Shown one piece after another: positions 35,663 through 45,994 of a stretch of 64,000 bases of DNA. Numbering within the stretch: position 1 is the stretch's first letter; every line of letters begins with the position of its first letter. The position numbers and the translations under genes were made by a program. Source of the DNA: Mannheimia sp. USDA-ARS-USMARC-1261 (GTDB lineage: Bacteria > Pseudomonadota > Gammaproteobacteria > Enterobacterales > Pasteurellaceae); the NCBI RefSeq assembly GCF_000521605.1, contig NZ_CP006942.1, positions 186,001 through 250,000 of the forward strand. The letters run 5' to 3'. The notes below the pieces were generated by a model. It made no database searches. It worked only from the letters and a program-made list of their open reading frames with translations, and was not told where the DNA came from.

Positions 35663-36943
35663 TTAAAGCTCCCCAAACGCTTTATCCACCGCTTCCAACG
35701 TGCGAGCAATATCTTCATCACTATGAGCTAAAGACATAAATCCTGCCTCAAATGCAGATGGTGCTAAATATACACCTTGTTCCAACATTAAGTGGAAGAA
35801 GTGGTTGAACTTCGCGGCATCGCATTTCATCACTTCTTGGAAGTTGGTTACTGCTTTTTGTTCGGTGAAGAATAAGCCGAACATTCCGCCAACATATTGT
35901 ACTGTGAGTGGTACGTTATGTTTATCAGCAAGGGTTTTAAAGCCTTCGGCTAATGTTTTAGTTTTCGATGCGAGAAGTTCCTCATTGCCTGATTTTGATA
36001 ATTCGGTTAAGCACGCCAAGCCTGCTGCCATTGCAATCGGGTTGCCTGAAAGTGTGCCTGCTTGGTAAACCGGACCGGTTGGGGCGATGTGTTCCATAAT
36101 TTCTTTTTTACCGCCGAATGCACCCACCGGCATACCGCCGCCGATAATTTTGCCGAGTGTAGTTAAATCAGGTGTAACGCCGTAGTAAGATTGAGCTCCA
36201 CCAAGTGCGACACGGAAGCCCGTCATTACTTCATCAATAATAAATACTGCACCGTATTGAGTACAAAGCTCACGCAAGCCTTGCAAAAAGCCTTCTTGTG
36301 GCGGAATACAGTTCATATTACCGGCAACAGGCTCAACAATTAAACAAGCGATCTCATTTGGATATTGTTCAAATGCTGCTTTCACCGAATCTAAATCGTT
36401 ATAAGTGCAAGTAAGCGTGTGTTTTGCAAAATCTGCCGGTACGCCCGGACCACTTGGCTGGCCAAGTGTTAAAGCACCTGAACCGGCTTTCACTAGAAGC
36501 GAATCAGAATGCCCGTGGTAGCAGCCTTCAAATTTGATGATTTTATCTCGCCCTGTGTAGCCACGAGCTAAGCGAATAGCAGACATTGTAGCTTCTGTGC
36601 CGGAGCTTACCATTCTCACCATTTCAATCGATGGTACTAATTTGCAGACTAATTCGGCAAGGGTGATTTCAGCCGCAGTTGGAGCACCGAAACTTAAGCC
36701 GTTTGGCACGGCTTTTAATACGGCATCAATAATAGCCGGGTGGTTATGCCCTAGCACCATTGGTCCCCAAGAACCAACGTAGTCGATATATTGTTTGCCA
36801 TCGCTATCCGTAATATAAGCACCTGCGGCTTTTTCAATAAAAACAGGTGTGCCACCGACTCCTTTGAATGCACGAACGGGGGAGTTTACCCCGCCCGGAA
36901 TCACTTTTTGGGCTTGTTCAAATAGTTGTTCTGACATTGACAT
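35663..36943 (-). CDS. hemL: Glutamate-1-semialdehyde 2,1-aminomutase
   Basis: A 426-residue class III aminotransferase, the same length as E. coli HemL. Motifs include [48 protein letters not shown] and the pyridoxal-phosphate lysine in [16 protein letters not shown] near 265. It forms 5-aminolevulinate for haem in the C5 pathway. It points away from wecA. The gene end is flanked by an imperfect inverted uptake-signal pair near 35620-35655. Confidence 0.97.
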   Translation of the reverse strand: MSMSEQLFEQAQKVIPGGVNSPVRAFKGVGGTPVFIEKAAGAYITDSDGKQYIDYVGSWGPMVLGHNHPAIIDAVLKAVPNGLSFGAPTAAEITLAELVCKLVPSIEMVRMVSSGTEATMSAIRLARGYTGRDKIIKFEGCYHGHSDSLLVKAGSGALTLGQPSGPGVPADFAKHTLTCTYNDLDSVKAAFEQYPNEIACLIVEPVAGNMNCIPPQEGFLQGLRELCTQYGAVFIIDEVMTGFRVALGGAQSYYGVTPDLTTLGKIIGGGMPVGAFGGKKEIMEHIAPTGPVYQAGTLSGNPIAMAAGLACLTELSKSGNEELLASKTKTLAEGFKTLADKHNVPLTVQYVGGMFGLFFTEQKAVTNFQEVMKCDAAKFNHFFHLMLEQGVYLAPSAFEAGFMSLAHSDEDIARTLEAVDKAFGEL

Positions 36944-37085
36944 AATAATTCCTTTTCAGTTTTGATAAATTTGCTCTCTATTGTACTGAAAAGCCCCTAT
37001 TTTCGCTAAAAAATTTTGCGACTTTGCTGCCTTGTGCTATGCTGAACATCTATTTTATTGCTCATTTTTTTGAGGTAATCCCACT

Positions 37086-38150
37086 ATGTGGCTTACTTTT
37101 CTTACCGTTTTTATCGTTTCGTTTCTTGCCTTAATCGTTATGCGACCAGTGGCGGAATTTGTGGGTTTAGTCGATAAACCAAACTTTCGTAAACGCCATC
37201 AAGGTTTAATCCCGTTAATTGGTGGTATTGCATTATTTATCGGTAATCTCACCTTTTATTTTATGCAGTGGCAAGATATGCGACTGCCGGAGCTTTATCT
37301 CACGGCAGTTTCTATTTTGCTGGTTATCGGCGTGTTAGATGATCGCTTTGACATCAGTCCACTACTGCGAGCCGGCATTCAAGCCGCGTTAGCAGGGGCG
37401 ATGATTTACAGTGGCTTATCGCTGAGCAGTTTAGGGCAGATAATCGCCCCATTTAGTATTGAGCTAGGCTGGCTTGGCATTGTATTTACCGTTTTCATTA
37501 CGATTGGTGTTATTAATGCCTTCAATATGGTTGATGGTATTGATGGCTTATTAGCAGGACTTTCAAGTGTGAGCTTCGCAGGGCTCGGCACATTAATGTT
37601 TATTAAAGATGAGCCAACTTTAGGCTATTGGTGTTTTGCTATCATTCTTGTACTACTGCCGTATGCAATGTTTAACTTAAGTCTATTCGGTGCAAAATGG
37701 AAAGTATTTATGGGCGACTCAGGCAGTATGCTGATTGGCTTTACTATTATTTGGATTTTACTGTTAAGCACGCAAGGACAAGGCTCACCAATCAGCCCGA
37801 TTACAGGGTTATGGCTGATTGCCGTTCCTCTTATTGATATGGTGGCAGTAATTATTCGCCGTTTGAAAAAAGGTAAAAGTCCGTTCAAACCTGACCGCTT
37901 GCATTTGCACCATTTAATGATGCGAGCAGGATTAACCTCTCGCCAAGCCCTGTTAGTGATTACACTTTGGGCTGGTTTTTGTGCCACACTTGGCATATTG
38001 GGCGAAGTATATTACTGGAACCAATGGGTAATGATGTTGATGTTCATCGGTTTGTTCTTTTTATACGCCTATTCAATTACCCACGCGTGGCGTATAACGC
38101 GTTTTATTCGCCGTTTGAAACGCCGTGCAAAACGCACTAAACAAGTTTAA
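37086..38150 (+). CDS. wecA: UDP-GlcNAc:undecaprenyl-phosphate GlcNAc-1-phosphate transferase
   Basis: A 354-residue polyprenyl-phosphate transferase with about 11 membrane segments. Conserved aspartates are visible in LVIGVLDDRFD near 82 and AFNMVDGIDGLLAG near 148, and the cytoplasmic RLHLHHLMM motif lies near 270. It starts ECA-type (and often O-antigen) synthesis by making GlcNAc-PP-undecaprenol. It is the first gene of the wec cluster; wzzE follows after 11 nt. Confidence 0.95.
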   Translation: MWLTFLTVFIVSFLALIVMRPVAEFVGLVDKPNFRKRHQGLIPLIGGIALFIGNLTFYFMQWQDMRLPELYLTAVSILLVIGVLDDRFDISPLLRAGIQAALAGAMIYSGLSLSSLGQIIAPFSIELGWLGIVFTVFITIGVINAFNMVDGIDGLLAGLSSVSFAGLGTLMFIKDEPTLGYWCFAIILVLLPYAMFNLSLFGAKWKVFMGDSGSMLIGFTIIWILLLSTQGQGSPISPITGLWLIAVPLIDMVAVIIRRLKKGKSPFKPDRLHLHHLMMRAGLTSRQALLVITLWAGFCATLGILGEVYYWNQWVMMLMFIGLFFLYAYSITHAWRITRFIRRLKRRAKRTKQV

Positions 38151-38161
38151 AGGAAATTGTT

Positions 38162-38971
38162 GTGAAAACGCTATTTTATCGTTTTTTAGTTCTAATTTTA
38201 TTTGCTGCCATTGGGGGCGGTGCTGGTTATGGCTTAAGTTATTCGCAGCCGGAAAAATGGAAAGTAACCGCACAATTTGAACAACCGAATGTACCTGATT
38301 TAGGTAACTACTATTCGTTACTCTCTACCTATCATTTTTTGAGTAGTAGTACGCCTGAGCTTAGCAATCAAACTGTACAAAAAGAAGCGGTTGAACAAGT
38401 TTATGAAGAATTTAAACGTAATTTAACCTCAGCAGATTTACTCCAAGCCTATTTAGTAGAAAGTGAAGTTGTGAAGTTAAAGGCACAAGTTGAGAAAAAA
38501 TCGACAGCGATTGTTGCAGCTGAATTAGTGGAGCAGTTTAGTTTCCAAAAAGATGTAGCCACTTCTGCCGATAATTTGAGTTTAACGTTAGAAAATGCAG
38601 AAGATGCTCAAAAATTATTAACGGATTTTATTCCACTGGTAAATACTCAAGCTCGTGAGAGGTTAAACGCCGATTTAATTGCGAAATGGAAGGTGTTATT
38701 CCAACAAATTAAAACGGCATCAGAGTTAAATGTTGGAGCAAAAGGTAATCAAGACTGGGCGGCAAAATTGCAAATGATGCGTTCGGTTCAGCCATTAGAT
38801 AACCAATTAAAAGCTTATCGTTTGGTGAAATCGCCATCTGTTCCACTAAAAGCAGAATCGCCGGATCGCCTATTTTGGTTAATGATTGGTGCATTAAGTG
38901 GATTGCTTATCGGCTTTGTGTTGAGTTTTGCAGTAAGAGCAAAAACGAATGCAACATTAGAAAATGTATAA
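38162..38971 (+). CDS. wzzE: ECA chain-length regulator of the Wzz family
   Basis: A 269-residue protein with a transmembrane segment at each end (about 5-26 and 238-260) and a periplasmic, partly coiled region between, the Wzz plan. It is shorter than E. coli WzzE (about 348 residues). The start is GTG at 38162 with AAAGGAAA upstream. The assignment to WzzE rests on topology and position between wecA and wecC. Confidence 0.82.
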   Translation: MKTLFYRFLVLILFAAIGGGAGYGLSYSQPEKWKVTAQFEQPNVPDLGNYYSLLSTYHFLSSSTPELSNQTVQKEAVEQVYEEFKRNLTSADLLQAYLVESEVVKLKAQVEKKSTAIVAAELVEQFSFQKDVATSADNLSLTLENAEDAQKLLTDFIPLVNTQARERLNADLIAKWKVLFQQIKTASELNVGAKGNQDWAAKLQMMRSVQPLDNQLKAYRLVKSPSVPLKAESPDRLFWLMIGALSGLLIGFVLSFAVRAKTNATLENV

Positions 38972-39019
38972 TTAAAATGGCATACGTTAGTGTGCCATTT
39001 CTATTTTTAATGGGTAAAG

Positions 39020-40264
39020 ATGCAAAAAACTAAATTTAATCGAATTTGTATTATTGGCTTAGGCTATATCGGGCTGCCAACGGCGGTGGCTTTTGCCAAT
39101 GCAGGTAAGCAAGTGATTGGGGTGGATATTAATGAGCAAGTTGTAGCAAGCCTCAAGCAAGGCAAAATTCATATTATTGAGCCTGATTTGCAAACAGCCT
39201 TTACACAAGCGGTCAAAAATGGACATTTTTTTGCAACTCAAACGCCTGAGGAGGCTGATGCCTTTATTATTGCCGTGCCAACGCCGCTATTAGAGAAAAA
39301 GCCCGATCTCTCCTATATGCAAAATGCTGCTTTAGCTATCGCCCCTTATTTACGCAAAGGGAATTTGGTGGTGCTTGAGTCCACTTCGCCTGTCGGTACA
39401 ACAGAAAAATTAGCCGAGTGGTTAAGCCAAGCTCGTCCCGATTTAGCCTTTCCTGCCGATGTGCATATTGCCTACTGCCCTGAACGTGTTTTACCCGGCA
39501 GAATAATGACAGAATTGGTGGAAAATAACCGCATTATTGGTGGTTTAACCCCCCAATGCAGCCAACAAGCGGTCGATTTATACCAAATTTTTGCAAAAGG
39601 AAATTGTATTTCAACCCAAGCACGCACGGCTGAAATGTGTAAGCTGGTGGAAAATAGCTTTCGTGATGTAAATATCGCTTTTGCCAACGAACTTTCAATG
39701 ATTTGCGATGAGCTGGATATTAATGTGTGGGAGCTCATTGAGCTTGCTAATCAGCACCCAAGAGTGAATATTCTACAACCCGGAGCCGGCGTGGGCGGAC
39801 ATTGCATTGCGGTTGATCCTTGGTTCATTGTTTCTCAATCGCCTCAATTAGCCCGTTTAATTCGTACTGCACGAGAAGTAAATAATGCCAAACCGCAATG
39901 GGTGTTAGAAAAACTCAAAGCCCTTGTGGCGGATTGTGCGGTAGAGAAAAATTGTAAACTCGGTGATCTAACCATTGCTTGTTTCGGTTTAGCCTTTAAG
40001 CCGGATATTGATGATTTGCGAGAAAGCCCAGCCCTAGCAATTACGCAACAGATAGCTCGATGGCATAAAGGCAGTGTGATGGCGGTTGAACCAAATATTC
40101 AGACGTTATCGTTAGAAAATATAACATTAGTTGATACTGCTACAGCACTTTCCCAAGCAGATATTATTGTTCTATTGGTTGATCATACACCATTCAAACA
40201 AATCTCAATTGATCGTGTAAAACAAAAATATTTGCTTGATTGCCGAGGAGTATGGCTAAGATGA
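39020..40264 (+). CDS. wecC: UDP-N-acetyl-D-mannosamine dehydrogenase
   Basis: A 414-residue UDP-sugar dehydrogenase: NAD motif IGLGYIGLPTAVAFA near 12-26, VGTTEKLAEW, KLVENSFRDVNIAFANE near 211, catalytic-region GAGVGGHCIAVDPWF near 255 and a C-terminal UDP-binding domain. It oxidises UDP-ManNAc to UDP-ManNAcA. Its usual partner wecB, which makes UDP-ManNAc, is absent from the cluster. The gene holds two in-frame uptake signals (TQAVKN and QQAVDL). Its stop overlaps the wecD start (ATGA). Confidence 0.93.
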   Translation: MQKTKFNRICIIGLGYIGLPTAVAFANAGKQVIGVDINEQVVASLKQGKIHIIEPDLQTAFTQAVKNGHFFATQTPEEADAFIIAVPTPLLEKKPDLSYMQNAALAIAPYLRKGNLVVLESTSPVGTTEKLAEWLSQARPDLAFPADVHIAYCPERVLPGRIMTELVENNRIIGGLTPQCSQQAVDLYQIFAKGNCISTQARTAEMCKLVENSFRDVNIAFANELSMICDELDINVWELIELANQHPRVNILQPGAGVGGHCIAVDPWFIVSQSPQLARLIRTAREVNNAKPQWVLEKLKALVADCAVEKNCKLGDLTIACFGLAFKPDIDDLRESPALAITQQIARWHKGSVMAVEPNIQTLSLENITLVDTATALSQADIIVLLVDHTPFKQISIDRVKQKYLLDCRGVWLR

Positions 40265-40896
40265 TCGCACCTGATAAATGGCTCTCTGATTTTTTCGGCA
40301 GAGAAATCGTGCAAGCAAAAGTAGCAGCTGATAATTTTGTTCACATAGACCGACTGCAAAAACAAGGTTTTATCTTTGTAGAAGGCGAGGTGGAATTTGC
40401 ATTCGATCTTGCAAAATTTTCGCAAAATCCGACCGCTTGTAGTGAAGCAAAGGCGGCGGATTTGCCTGAGTTAATTTCATTATTTGGTTCTGCTTTTCCA
40501 AATAGCCGTTTCCGCCCGCCTTATTTTTCTATAGAGGAAAATCAACGTTTTTATCAAACTTGGATTGAAAATGCGGTAAAAGGCGAATTTGATGATATTT
40601 GCCTGATTAAACGAAATGAATTAGGGCAACTTCAAGGAGCGATTACCGTTCGTTTATTCGCCGGTAAGCAAGCTAAAATTGGCTTACTGGCGGTAGAGCC
40701 TCGTTTTCAGCAACAAGGGATGGGTTCTGCATTGTTGCACGCTGCAATCTATTGGGCGAAGCAACAGCAGGTAGATAAGTTATTTGTTGCTACGCAAAGT
40801 AGTAATCTGAAGGCTGCTCGGTTGTACCAATCTCTAGGGGCAAATATACAAGCGGTCTATTATTGGTTTTATCCTGCAATTTTAAGCAATTTATGA
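40261..40896 (+). CDS. wecD: dTDP-4-amino-4,6-dideoxy-D-galactose acetyltransferase
   Basis: A 211-residue GNAT acyltransferase with the acetyl-CoA-binding block LLAVEPRFQQQGMGSALLHAA in the second half and a C-terminal AARLYQSLGANIQAVYYWFYPA. It acetylates dTDP-fucosamine to dTDP-Fuc4NAc. The ATG at 40261 overlaps the wecC stop, with GAGGAG 10 nt upstream; ATGs further upstream are too close to that site. An uptake signal is read in frame as PTACSE. It overlaps wecE by 4 nt. Confidence 0.88.
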   Translation: MIAPDKWLSDFFGREIVQAKVAADNFVHIDRLQKQGFIFVEGEVEFAFDLAKFSQNPTACSEAKAADLPELISLFGSAFPNSRFRPPYFSIEENQRFYQTWIENAVKGEFDDICLIKRNELGQLQGAITVRLFAGKQAKIGLLAVEPRFQQQGMGSALLHAAIYWAKQQQVDKLFVATQSSNLKAARLYQSLGANIQAVYYWFYPAILSNL

Positions 40897-42041
40897 AAAA
40901 TACAGATCTTATCCCATTCAATCAACCACCGATTATTGGCTCGGAACTTGGCTATATTCAACAAGCAATGGCGAGTGGAAAGCTATCAGGCAATGGTAAA
41001 TTTACCCATTTGTGCGAACAGTGGCTGGAGAAAAACCTCACGCACAGTAAAGTGCTACTCACACCTTCTTGCACGGCAGCCTTAGAAATGGCTGCGATTT
41101 TGTTGGATATTCAGCCTGGTGATGAAGTGATTATGCCAAGTTACACTTTTGTTTCTACTGCCAACGCTTTTGTGTTGCGTGGGGCGAAAATCGTGTTTGT
41201 GGATATTCGCCCTGATACAATGAATATTGATGAAAACCAAATCGAGCAAGCAATCACACCGAAAACCAAAGCCATTGTGCCTGTGCATTATGCAGGCGTG
41301 GCGTGCGAGATGGAAAAAATTATGGCGATTGCTGAAAAGCACGGGCTTTATGTAGTGGAAGATGCTGCTCAAGCGGTTAATGCCTTTTATCAAGGCAGAG
41401 CATTAGGTTCAATCGGGCATATTGGTTGCTATAGCTTCCACGAAACCAAAAATTACTCAGCGGGTGGCGAAGGTGGAGCAATCGTGCTGAATGATCCGAC
41501 ATTGATCGCTAGAGCAGAGATTTTACGGGAAAAAGGCACGGATCGAAGCAGGTTTTTTCGCGGCGAGGTGGATAAATACCGTTGGCAGGATATTGGATCG
41601 AGTTTTTTAATGTCGGAAATTCAAGCTGCCTATTTGTATGCTCAAATTGAAGTGGCAGATAAAATTAATCAAAAACGATTAATTTTGTGGCAGAACTATT
41701 TGCAAGCCTTTTTGCCGTTAGCTCAAACAGGCAGAGTAGTGCTACCAAGTTCGGCAGAACAATATCAACATAACGGGCATTTGTTTTATCTGAAACTGAA
41801 AGATTTAGCTGAACGTTCGGCGTTTATTGCGTTTATGAAAGTTCAAAAGATCTTAACAGTGTTTCATTATGTACCGTTGCATTCCAGCCCTGCCGGGGGG
41901 AAGTTTGGCAGATTTAGTGGGGAAGATTGTTTTACTACAAAAGAAAGTGAACGATTAGTGAGATTGCCGCTCTTTTATAATTTCACTGAGCAAGAACAAT
42001 CTAGAGTTATTGAGGCGGTGATAAGCTTTTTCGAACAATGA
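40893..42041 (+). CDS. wecE: dTDP-4-amino-4,6-dideoxygalactose transaminase
   Basis: A 382-residue aminotransferase of the DegT/DnrJ/EryC1 family: SGKLSGNGKFT near 28, TPSCTAALEMAAILLDIQPGD, EVIMPSYTFVSTANAFVLRG, VVEDAAQAV and the pyridoxal-phosphate Lys in CYSFHETKNYSAGGEGG near 181. It makes dTDP-fucosamine. The start is the ATG at 40893, overlapping the wecD stop (ATGA). A two-way terminator separates it from the convergent glnA, so the operon wecA-wecE stops here and wzxE is missing. Confidence 0.93.
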   Translation: MKNTDLIPFNQPPIIGSELGYIQQAMASGKLSGNGKFTHLCEQWLEKNLTHSKVLLTPSCTAALEMAAILLDIQPGDEVIMPSYTFVSTANAFVLRGAKIVFVDIRPDTMNIDENQIEQAITPKTKAIVPVHYAGVACEMEKIMAIAEKHGLYVVEDAAQAVNAFYQGRALGSIGHIGCYSFHETKNYSAGGEGGAIVLNDPTLIARAEILREKGTDRSRFFRGEVDKYRWQDIGSSFLMSEIQAAYLYAQIEVADKINQKRLILWQNYLQAFLPLAQTGRVVLPSSAEQYQHNGHLFYLKLKDLAERSAFIAFMKVQKILTVFHYVPLHSSPAGGKFGRFSGEDCFTTKESERLVRLPLFYNFTEQEQSRVIEAVISFFEQ

Positions 42042-42045
42042 AAAA

Positions 42046-42071
42046 ACGGCTGAGATTATTCTCAGCCGTTC
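42046..42071. terminator. Bidirectional terminator between wecE and glnA
   Basis: Perfect arms AACGGCTGAGA / TCTCAGCCGTT with a 4-nt loop lie in the 34-bp gap between the two stops, with A-rich and T-rich flanks on both sides. Confidence 0.85.
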
Positions 42072-42075
42072 TCTA

Positions 42076-43497
42076 TTATGAATAATAAAGTTCAAATTCT
42101 ACCGGGTGTGGGGTCATATTCACACGCTCCACTTCTTTGCGGCGAATGCCGATATACGCATCAATAAAATCTTTAGTGAACACGCCACCTTGAGTTAAGA
42201 ATTCAAAGTCATTGCTTAACGCATCAAGAGCAGATTCTAACGATGAAGCAACTGTTGGAATATCTTTTAACTCTTCCGGTGGTAAATCATATAGGTTCTT
42301 ATCCATTGCATCGCCCGGGTGGATTTTATTGATCACACCGTCTAAACCTGCCATTAATAATGCGGCAAAGCAAAGGTAAGGGTTCGCCATTGGGTCTGGG
42401 AAGCGAGCTTCTACACGAGTCGCTTTCGGGCTGGTTACTGCCGGAATACGGATAGATGCTGAGCGGTTACTTGCCGAATAAGCCAGTAATACCGGTGCTT
42501 CAAAGCCCGGGACTAAACGTTTGTATGAGTTAGTCGTTGGGTTGGTGAAGGCATTTAATGCTTTAGCGTGCTTGATGATACCACCGATATAGTAAAGGGC
42601 AGTTTCAGATAAGCCTGCGTATTTGTCGCCCATAAAGACGTTTTTGCCGTCTTTGCTTAACGACATATTACAGTGCATTCCCGAACCGTTATCGCCTGCG
42701 AACGGTTTTGGCATAAAGCAGGCTGTTTTACCGTGTTCAACCGCTACATTTTGCACGATATATTTGTAAATTTGGGTTTCGTCCGCTTTTAACGTTAAGC
42801 TATTAAAACGGGTTGCGATCTCATTTTGACCCGCAGTTGCAACTTCGTGGTGGTGAGCTTCGATCACTAAGCCCATTTCTTCCATCAGTAAGCACATTTC
42901 TGAGCGAATATCGTGAGCAGTATCAATTGGGGCAATCGCACAGTAGCCGCCTTTTTTCAATGGGCGATAGCCATTGTTACCGTCTTCAAATTTACGGTTA
43001 GTATTCCAAGCGGCTTCAACATCATCAATTTTGTATGAGACATTGTTCATCTCGGTGCTGAAACGCACATCGTCAAACAGGAAAAATTCCGGCTCAGGTC
43101 CGAACATCACGCTGTCGGCAATACCGGTAGATTTTAAATAGTTTTCTGCACGTTGAGCGATAGAGCGAGGGTCGCGGTCATAAGACTGCATTGTGTTAGG
43201 GTCGTAAATTGAACAGCGGATAGTGAGGGTAGGAATGCGAGCGAAAGGATCAACAACAGCAGTTTCGGCAATTGGCATTAAAAGCATATCGGCTTTATTA
43301 ATCGCTTTCCAGCCCTCAACGGACGAGCCGTCGAACATTTTGCCTTCCTCAAATAAGTCTTCAAGATCATTGATGACCAAACTGACTGGTAATGAAACTC
43401 CGTGCTCTTTACCTTTAATATCAGTAAATTTTAATAAGACAAATTTGATATCATTGTCTTGAATCAGTTTAGATACGTTAGCGATTGCGTTCGACAT
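42076..43497 (-). CDS. glnA: Glutamine synthetase, type I
   Basis: A 473-residue glutamine synthetase. Visible motifs are [13 protein letters not shown] near 50, [10 protein letters not shown] near 128, [16 protein letters not shown] near 265 and the regulatory tyrosine in [12 protein letters not shown] near 397, the site adenylylated by GlnE. The ATG at 43497 is chosen because GAGGAA lies upstream and [12 protein letters not shown] is the family start. It is inverted inside the wec cluster at the place where wzxE stands in enterobacteria. No glnL/glnG neighbours are present. Confidence 0.97.
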   Translation of the reverse strand: MSNAIANVSKLIQDNDIKFVLLKFTDIKGKEHGVSLPVSLVINDLEDLFEEGKMFDGSSVEGWKAINKADMLLMPIAETAVVDPFARIPTLTIRCSIYDPNTMQSYDRDPRSIAQRAENYLKSTGIADSVMFGPEPEFFLFDDVRFSTEMNNVSYKIDDVEAAWNTNRKFEDGNNGYRPLKKGGYCAIAPIDTAHDIRSEMCLLMEEMGLVIEAHHHEVATAGQNEIATRFNSLTLKADETQIYKYIVQNVAVEHGKTACFMPKPFAGDNGSGMHCNMSLSKDGKNVFMGDKYAGLSETALYYIGGIIKHAKALNAFTNPTTNSYKRLVPGFEAPVLLAYSASNRSASIRIPAVTSPKATRVEARFPDPMANPYLCFAALLMAGLDGVINKIHPGDAMDKNLYDLPPEELKDIPTVASSLESALDALSNDFEFLTQGGVFTKDFIDAYIGIRRKEVERVNMTPHPVEFELYYS

Positions 43498-43667
43498 AAT
43501 ATAAGTATTCCTCGTAGCGAAATTAATAAATAAAAACTCGCACATCATAGCATTTTTTTAGCTGGAAATGTGATGTTTTTTAGTCGCATTTATGCAAAAG
43601 AAATTTCGGCAGAATTGTCAATTTTTGTTAAAATTGGAAGTATTTTTTGGCTGAAGGAAATAACGTT

Positions 43668-44729
43668 ATGCAACCGATTTATCATATTTTAGGCTCGGAT
43701 ATTCCACACCATAATCAGCGTGTTTTAACGTTTTTTCAACAAGAGTTGCTACCTACGTTGCCGCCTTCTTCCCATTATTTTTATGTAGTGGGTAAGGATA
43801 TACTTAAAACCTATTTCCCTGATTTGGAGATAACGACTTTTTCTACTCAAAAACAAATTGCTCAAGCACTCATTGCAAAAAATCAGCAAAATCCGACCGC
43901 TTGTTTTATCTTACACGGTCAGTTTAATCTGTGGGTTTGGCTTGCCATTGCGTTAGGAAAATTATCAACAGAAAATATTATCTGGCATATTTGGGGAGCG
44001 GATTTATACGAAGTCTCAGCTTCTTGGAAATTTAGGTTATTTTATCCAATTAGGCGGTTTGCTCAACGTAAGTTAAAGCAAGTCTGGGCAACAAGGGGTG
44101 ATCTGGATTATTTCTGGCGACGTGTAAGATCAAGATCGGAACAGGATCGGTTAATCTATTTCGCAACGAAATTGCCGGATCGACATAGCGTGCAGAGAAT
44201 TAAAAATGATCAATTAACTATTTTATTAGGCAATTCAGGCGATCCTTCTAATAATCATATTCAAGCATTAAAGGAAATACAGCAGCGTTTGGGCAACAAC
44301 GTACGAATTATTGTGCCAATGGGCTATCCGGCAAATAATGAAGGTTATATTCAGCAAGTGGAAGCTGAGGGCAAGCGGTTATTTTTAGCGGAAAATTTAC
44401 AAATTCTGCGAGAAAAATTGGATTTTGACGAATATCTTTTATTGCTTTCACAATGCGATCTCGGCTATTTTAACTTTGAACGCCAGCAAGGCATTGGTAC
44501 GATTTGTTTGTTGATCCAACAGAATATTCCTTGCGTGTTGCACCCGAATAATCCGTTTGGTTTGGATATGCAAGCCGAGCAAGTGCCTTATCTGTTGGCG
44601 GAGAATATGACATTTTCAAAAATTCAAGCTGCCAAACAACAATTAGGTGATATGAATAAAAACAACATTGCGTTTTTTCCTAAAACTTATCTGAAATTAT
44701 GGCAAACACAATTAACTGAATTTACATAA
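43668..44729 (+). CDS. wecF: ECA 4-alpha-L-fucosyltransferase
   Basis: A 353-residue glycosyltransferase of family 56 with the diagnostic HILGSDIPHHNQRVL start, HGQFNLWVWLA, HIWGADLYEVSA, LLGNSGDPSNNHI and CDLGYFNFERQQGIGT. It adds Fuc4NAc to lipid II of ECA. The ATG at 43668 has GAAGGAA upstream; an in-frame ATG at 43647 lacks a site. The stop overlaps the wzyE start (TAATG). It needs its own promoter in the glnA-wecF spacer because glnA separates it from wecE. Confidence 0.94.
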   Translation: MQPIYHILGSDIPHHNQRVLTFFQQELLPTLPPSSHYFYVVGKDILKTYFPDLEITTFSTQKQIAQALIAKNQQNPTACFILHGQFNLWVWLAIALGKLSTENIIWHIWGADLYEVSASWKFRLFYPIRRFAQRKLKQVWATRGDLDYFWRRVRSRSEQDRLIYFATKLPDRHSVQRIKNDQLTILLGNSGDPSNNHIQALKEIQQRLGNNVRIIVPMGYPANNEGYIQQVEAEGKRLFLAENLQILREKLDFDEYLLLLSQCDLGYFNFERQQGIGTICLLIQQNIPCVLHPNNPFGLDMQAEQVPYLLAENMTFSKIQAAKQQLGDMNKNNIAFFPKTYLKLWQTQLTEFT

Positions 44730-45994
44730 TGAATAATTTACTGTTTCTTGGCGGATTTTACCTCGTTTCCGTAGGGCTATTTTTAACCGTACTTTATCGG
44801 CTTTATCAGAAATCGGGCTTTACTTTCCATTTACTGTTCAGTCTGATCTATTTTATTACCTTTTACGCAGGCTTCCCGCTTTCTCTCGCAATGGCATTAG
44901 GCTTTGATTACTTACTCCCAAATATTGAACATCAATGGTTGGTGTTTATGACAAGCGGAGTGGGCTATTTCATTTATTTTGTCGTTTATTCTTACTGTTG
45001 CCGTTTTTCACTGCCGTTTGAGCCAAAATCTGCAAGTTTTCAGGCAAAAATAACCGCTTGTATGTTGGCGTTAGTTGCCATTTCAACGTTATTTTACTTC
45101 CTTTATTTAAACGGTTTCCTCTTCTTTAAATTAGAAAAGTATAGCCAACTGTTCGCTAAAGATTGGGTCGTGCTTTCAGCATTAAAACGTTTTTTCTACT
45201 TTTTATTGCCGGCTCTGCTGATTTTTTTCTTCTTATATAAGAACAAAAAAGCGTGGTGGACTGTGCTGATTATCGGCGGATTATTTGGCTTACTAACCTA
45301 TTTCGCCGTAGGCGGTACAAGGGCAAATTTAGCATTGGCAGTGGCATTTTTCTTGCTGATTGGTTTGCAGCAAAAGTATCTTTCACTATCCACTGTAGTT
45401 TGGCTAGGGTTAAGTGGTGTAATCGCAATGTTTTTCCTCGCTCTCGCTCGCTATAAATTGAATCTTTCTGCCAGTGAAACGATCTACACCTTTTTATATT
45501 TGAGCCGAGATACCTTTTCACCTTGGGAAAATCTCGCCCGCTTATTATCTTCTGATGTGGAATATCAAGGCTTAATGCCGATTGTGAGGGATTTCTATGT
45601 CTATATTCCACAATCTGTTTGGCAAGAACGCCCCGATATTGCGTGGAACACGGCAAATTATTTTACTAAAGTGATTTTGGGGAATCATTCAGGCTTAGCC
45701 ATTTCACCTACGTTATTAGGTTCTTTCTATATTATGGGCGGATTTGGGTTGATCGCGATTGGAATGGCGGTTGTGGCGTTTTTGATTAAAATGTTAGATA
45801 ACTTTTTTACCTATGGAAAAGCAGTCAATTCCGCATTAATTCAGGCGTATTGTTTCGGTAATTTGTTCAACTTGATTGTTTTAGTCCGAGAGGGAATGGA
45901 CGCTTTTGTCTCTCGCTTCCTCTTTTTTACGATTGTTTTTGCCGCTTGTTGGCTATTAGCGAAGTTAATAGGTGGGAAACAAGATGTTCGATAA
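44729..45994 (+). CDS. wzyE: ECA polymerase
   Basis: A 421-residue protein with about ten membrane-spanning segments; WzyE features include FAVGGTRANLALAVAFFLLIG near 191, SRDTFSPWENLARLLSS and QSVWQERPDIAWNTANYFT. It joins repeat units in the periplasmic leaflet. It starts on the TAATG overlap with wecF and overlaps wecG by 11 nt, so wecF-wzyE-wecG is one translationally coupled unit. Confidence 0.93.
   Translation: MNNLLFLGGFYLVSVGLFLTVLYRLYQKSGFTFHLLFSLIYFITFYAGFPLSLAMALGFDYLLPNIEHQWLVFMTSGVGYFIYFVVYSYCCRFSLPFEPKSASFQAKITACMLALVAISTLFYFLYLNGFLFFKLEKYSQLFAKDWVVLSALKRFFYFLLPALLIFFFLYKNKKAWWTVLIIGGLFGLLTYFAVGGTRANLALAVAFFLLIGLQQKYLSLSTVVWLGLSGVIAMFFLALARYKLNLSASETIYTFLYLSRDTFSPWENLARLLSSDVEYQGLMPIVRDFYVYIPQSVWQERPDIAWNTANYFTKVILGNHSGLAISPTLLGSFYIMGGFGLIAIGMAVVAFLIKMLDNFFTYGKAVNSALIQAYCFGNLFNLIVLVREGMDAFVSRFLFFTIVFAACWLLAKLIGGKQDVR

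Noticed and set aside
42076-43497. glnA as a recently transferred foreign gene
   Set aside because: Codon style and sequence are those of an ordinary gamma-proteobacterial glutamine synthetase; only its position is unusual.
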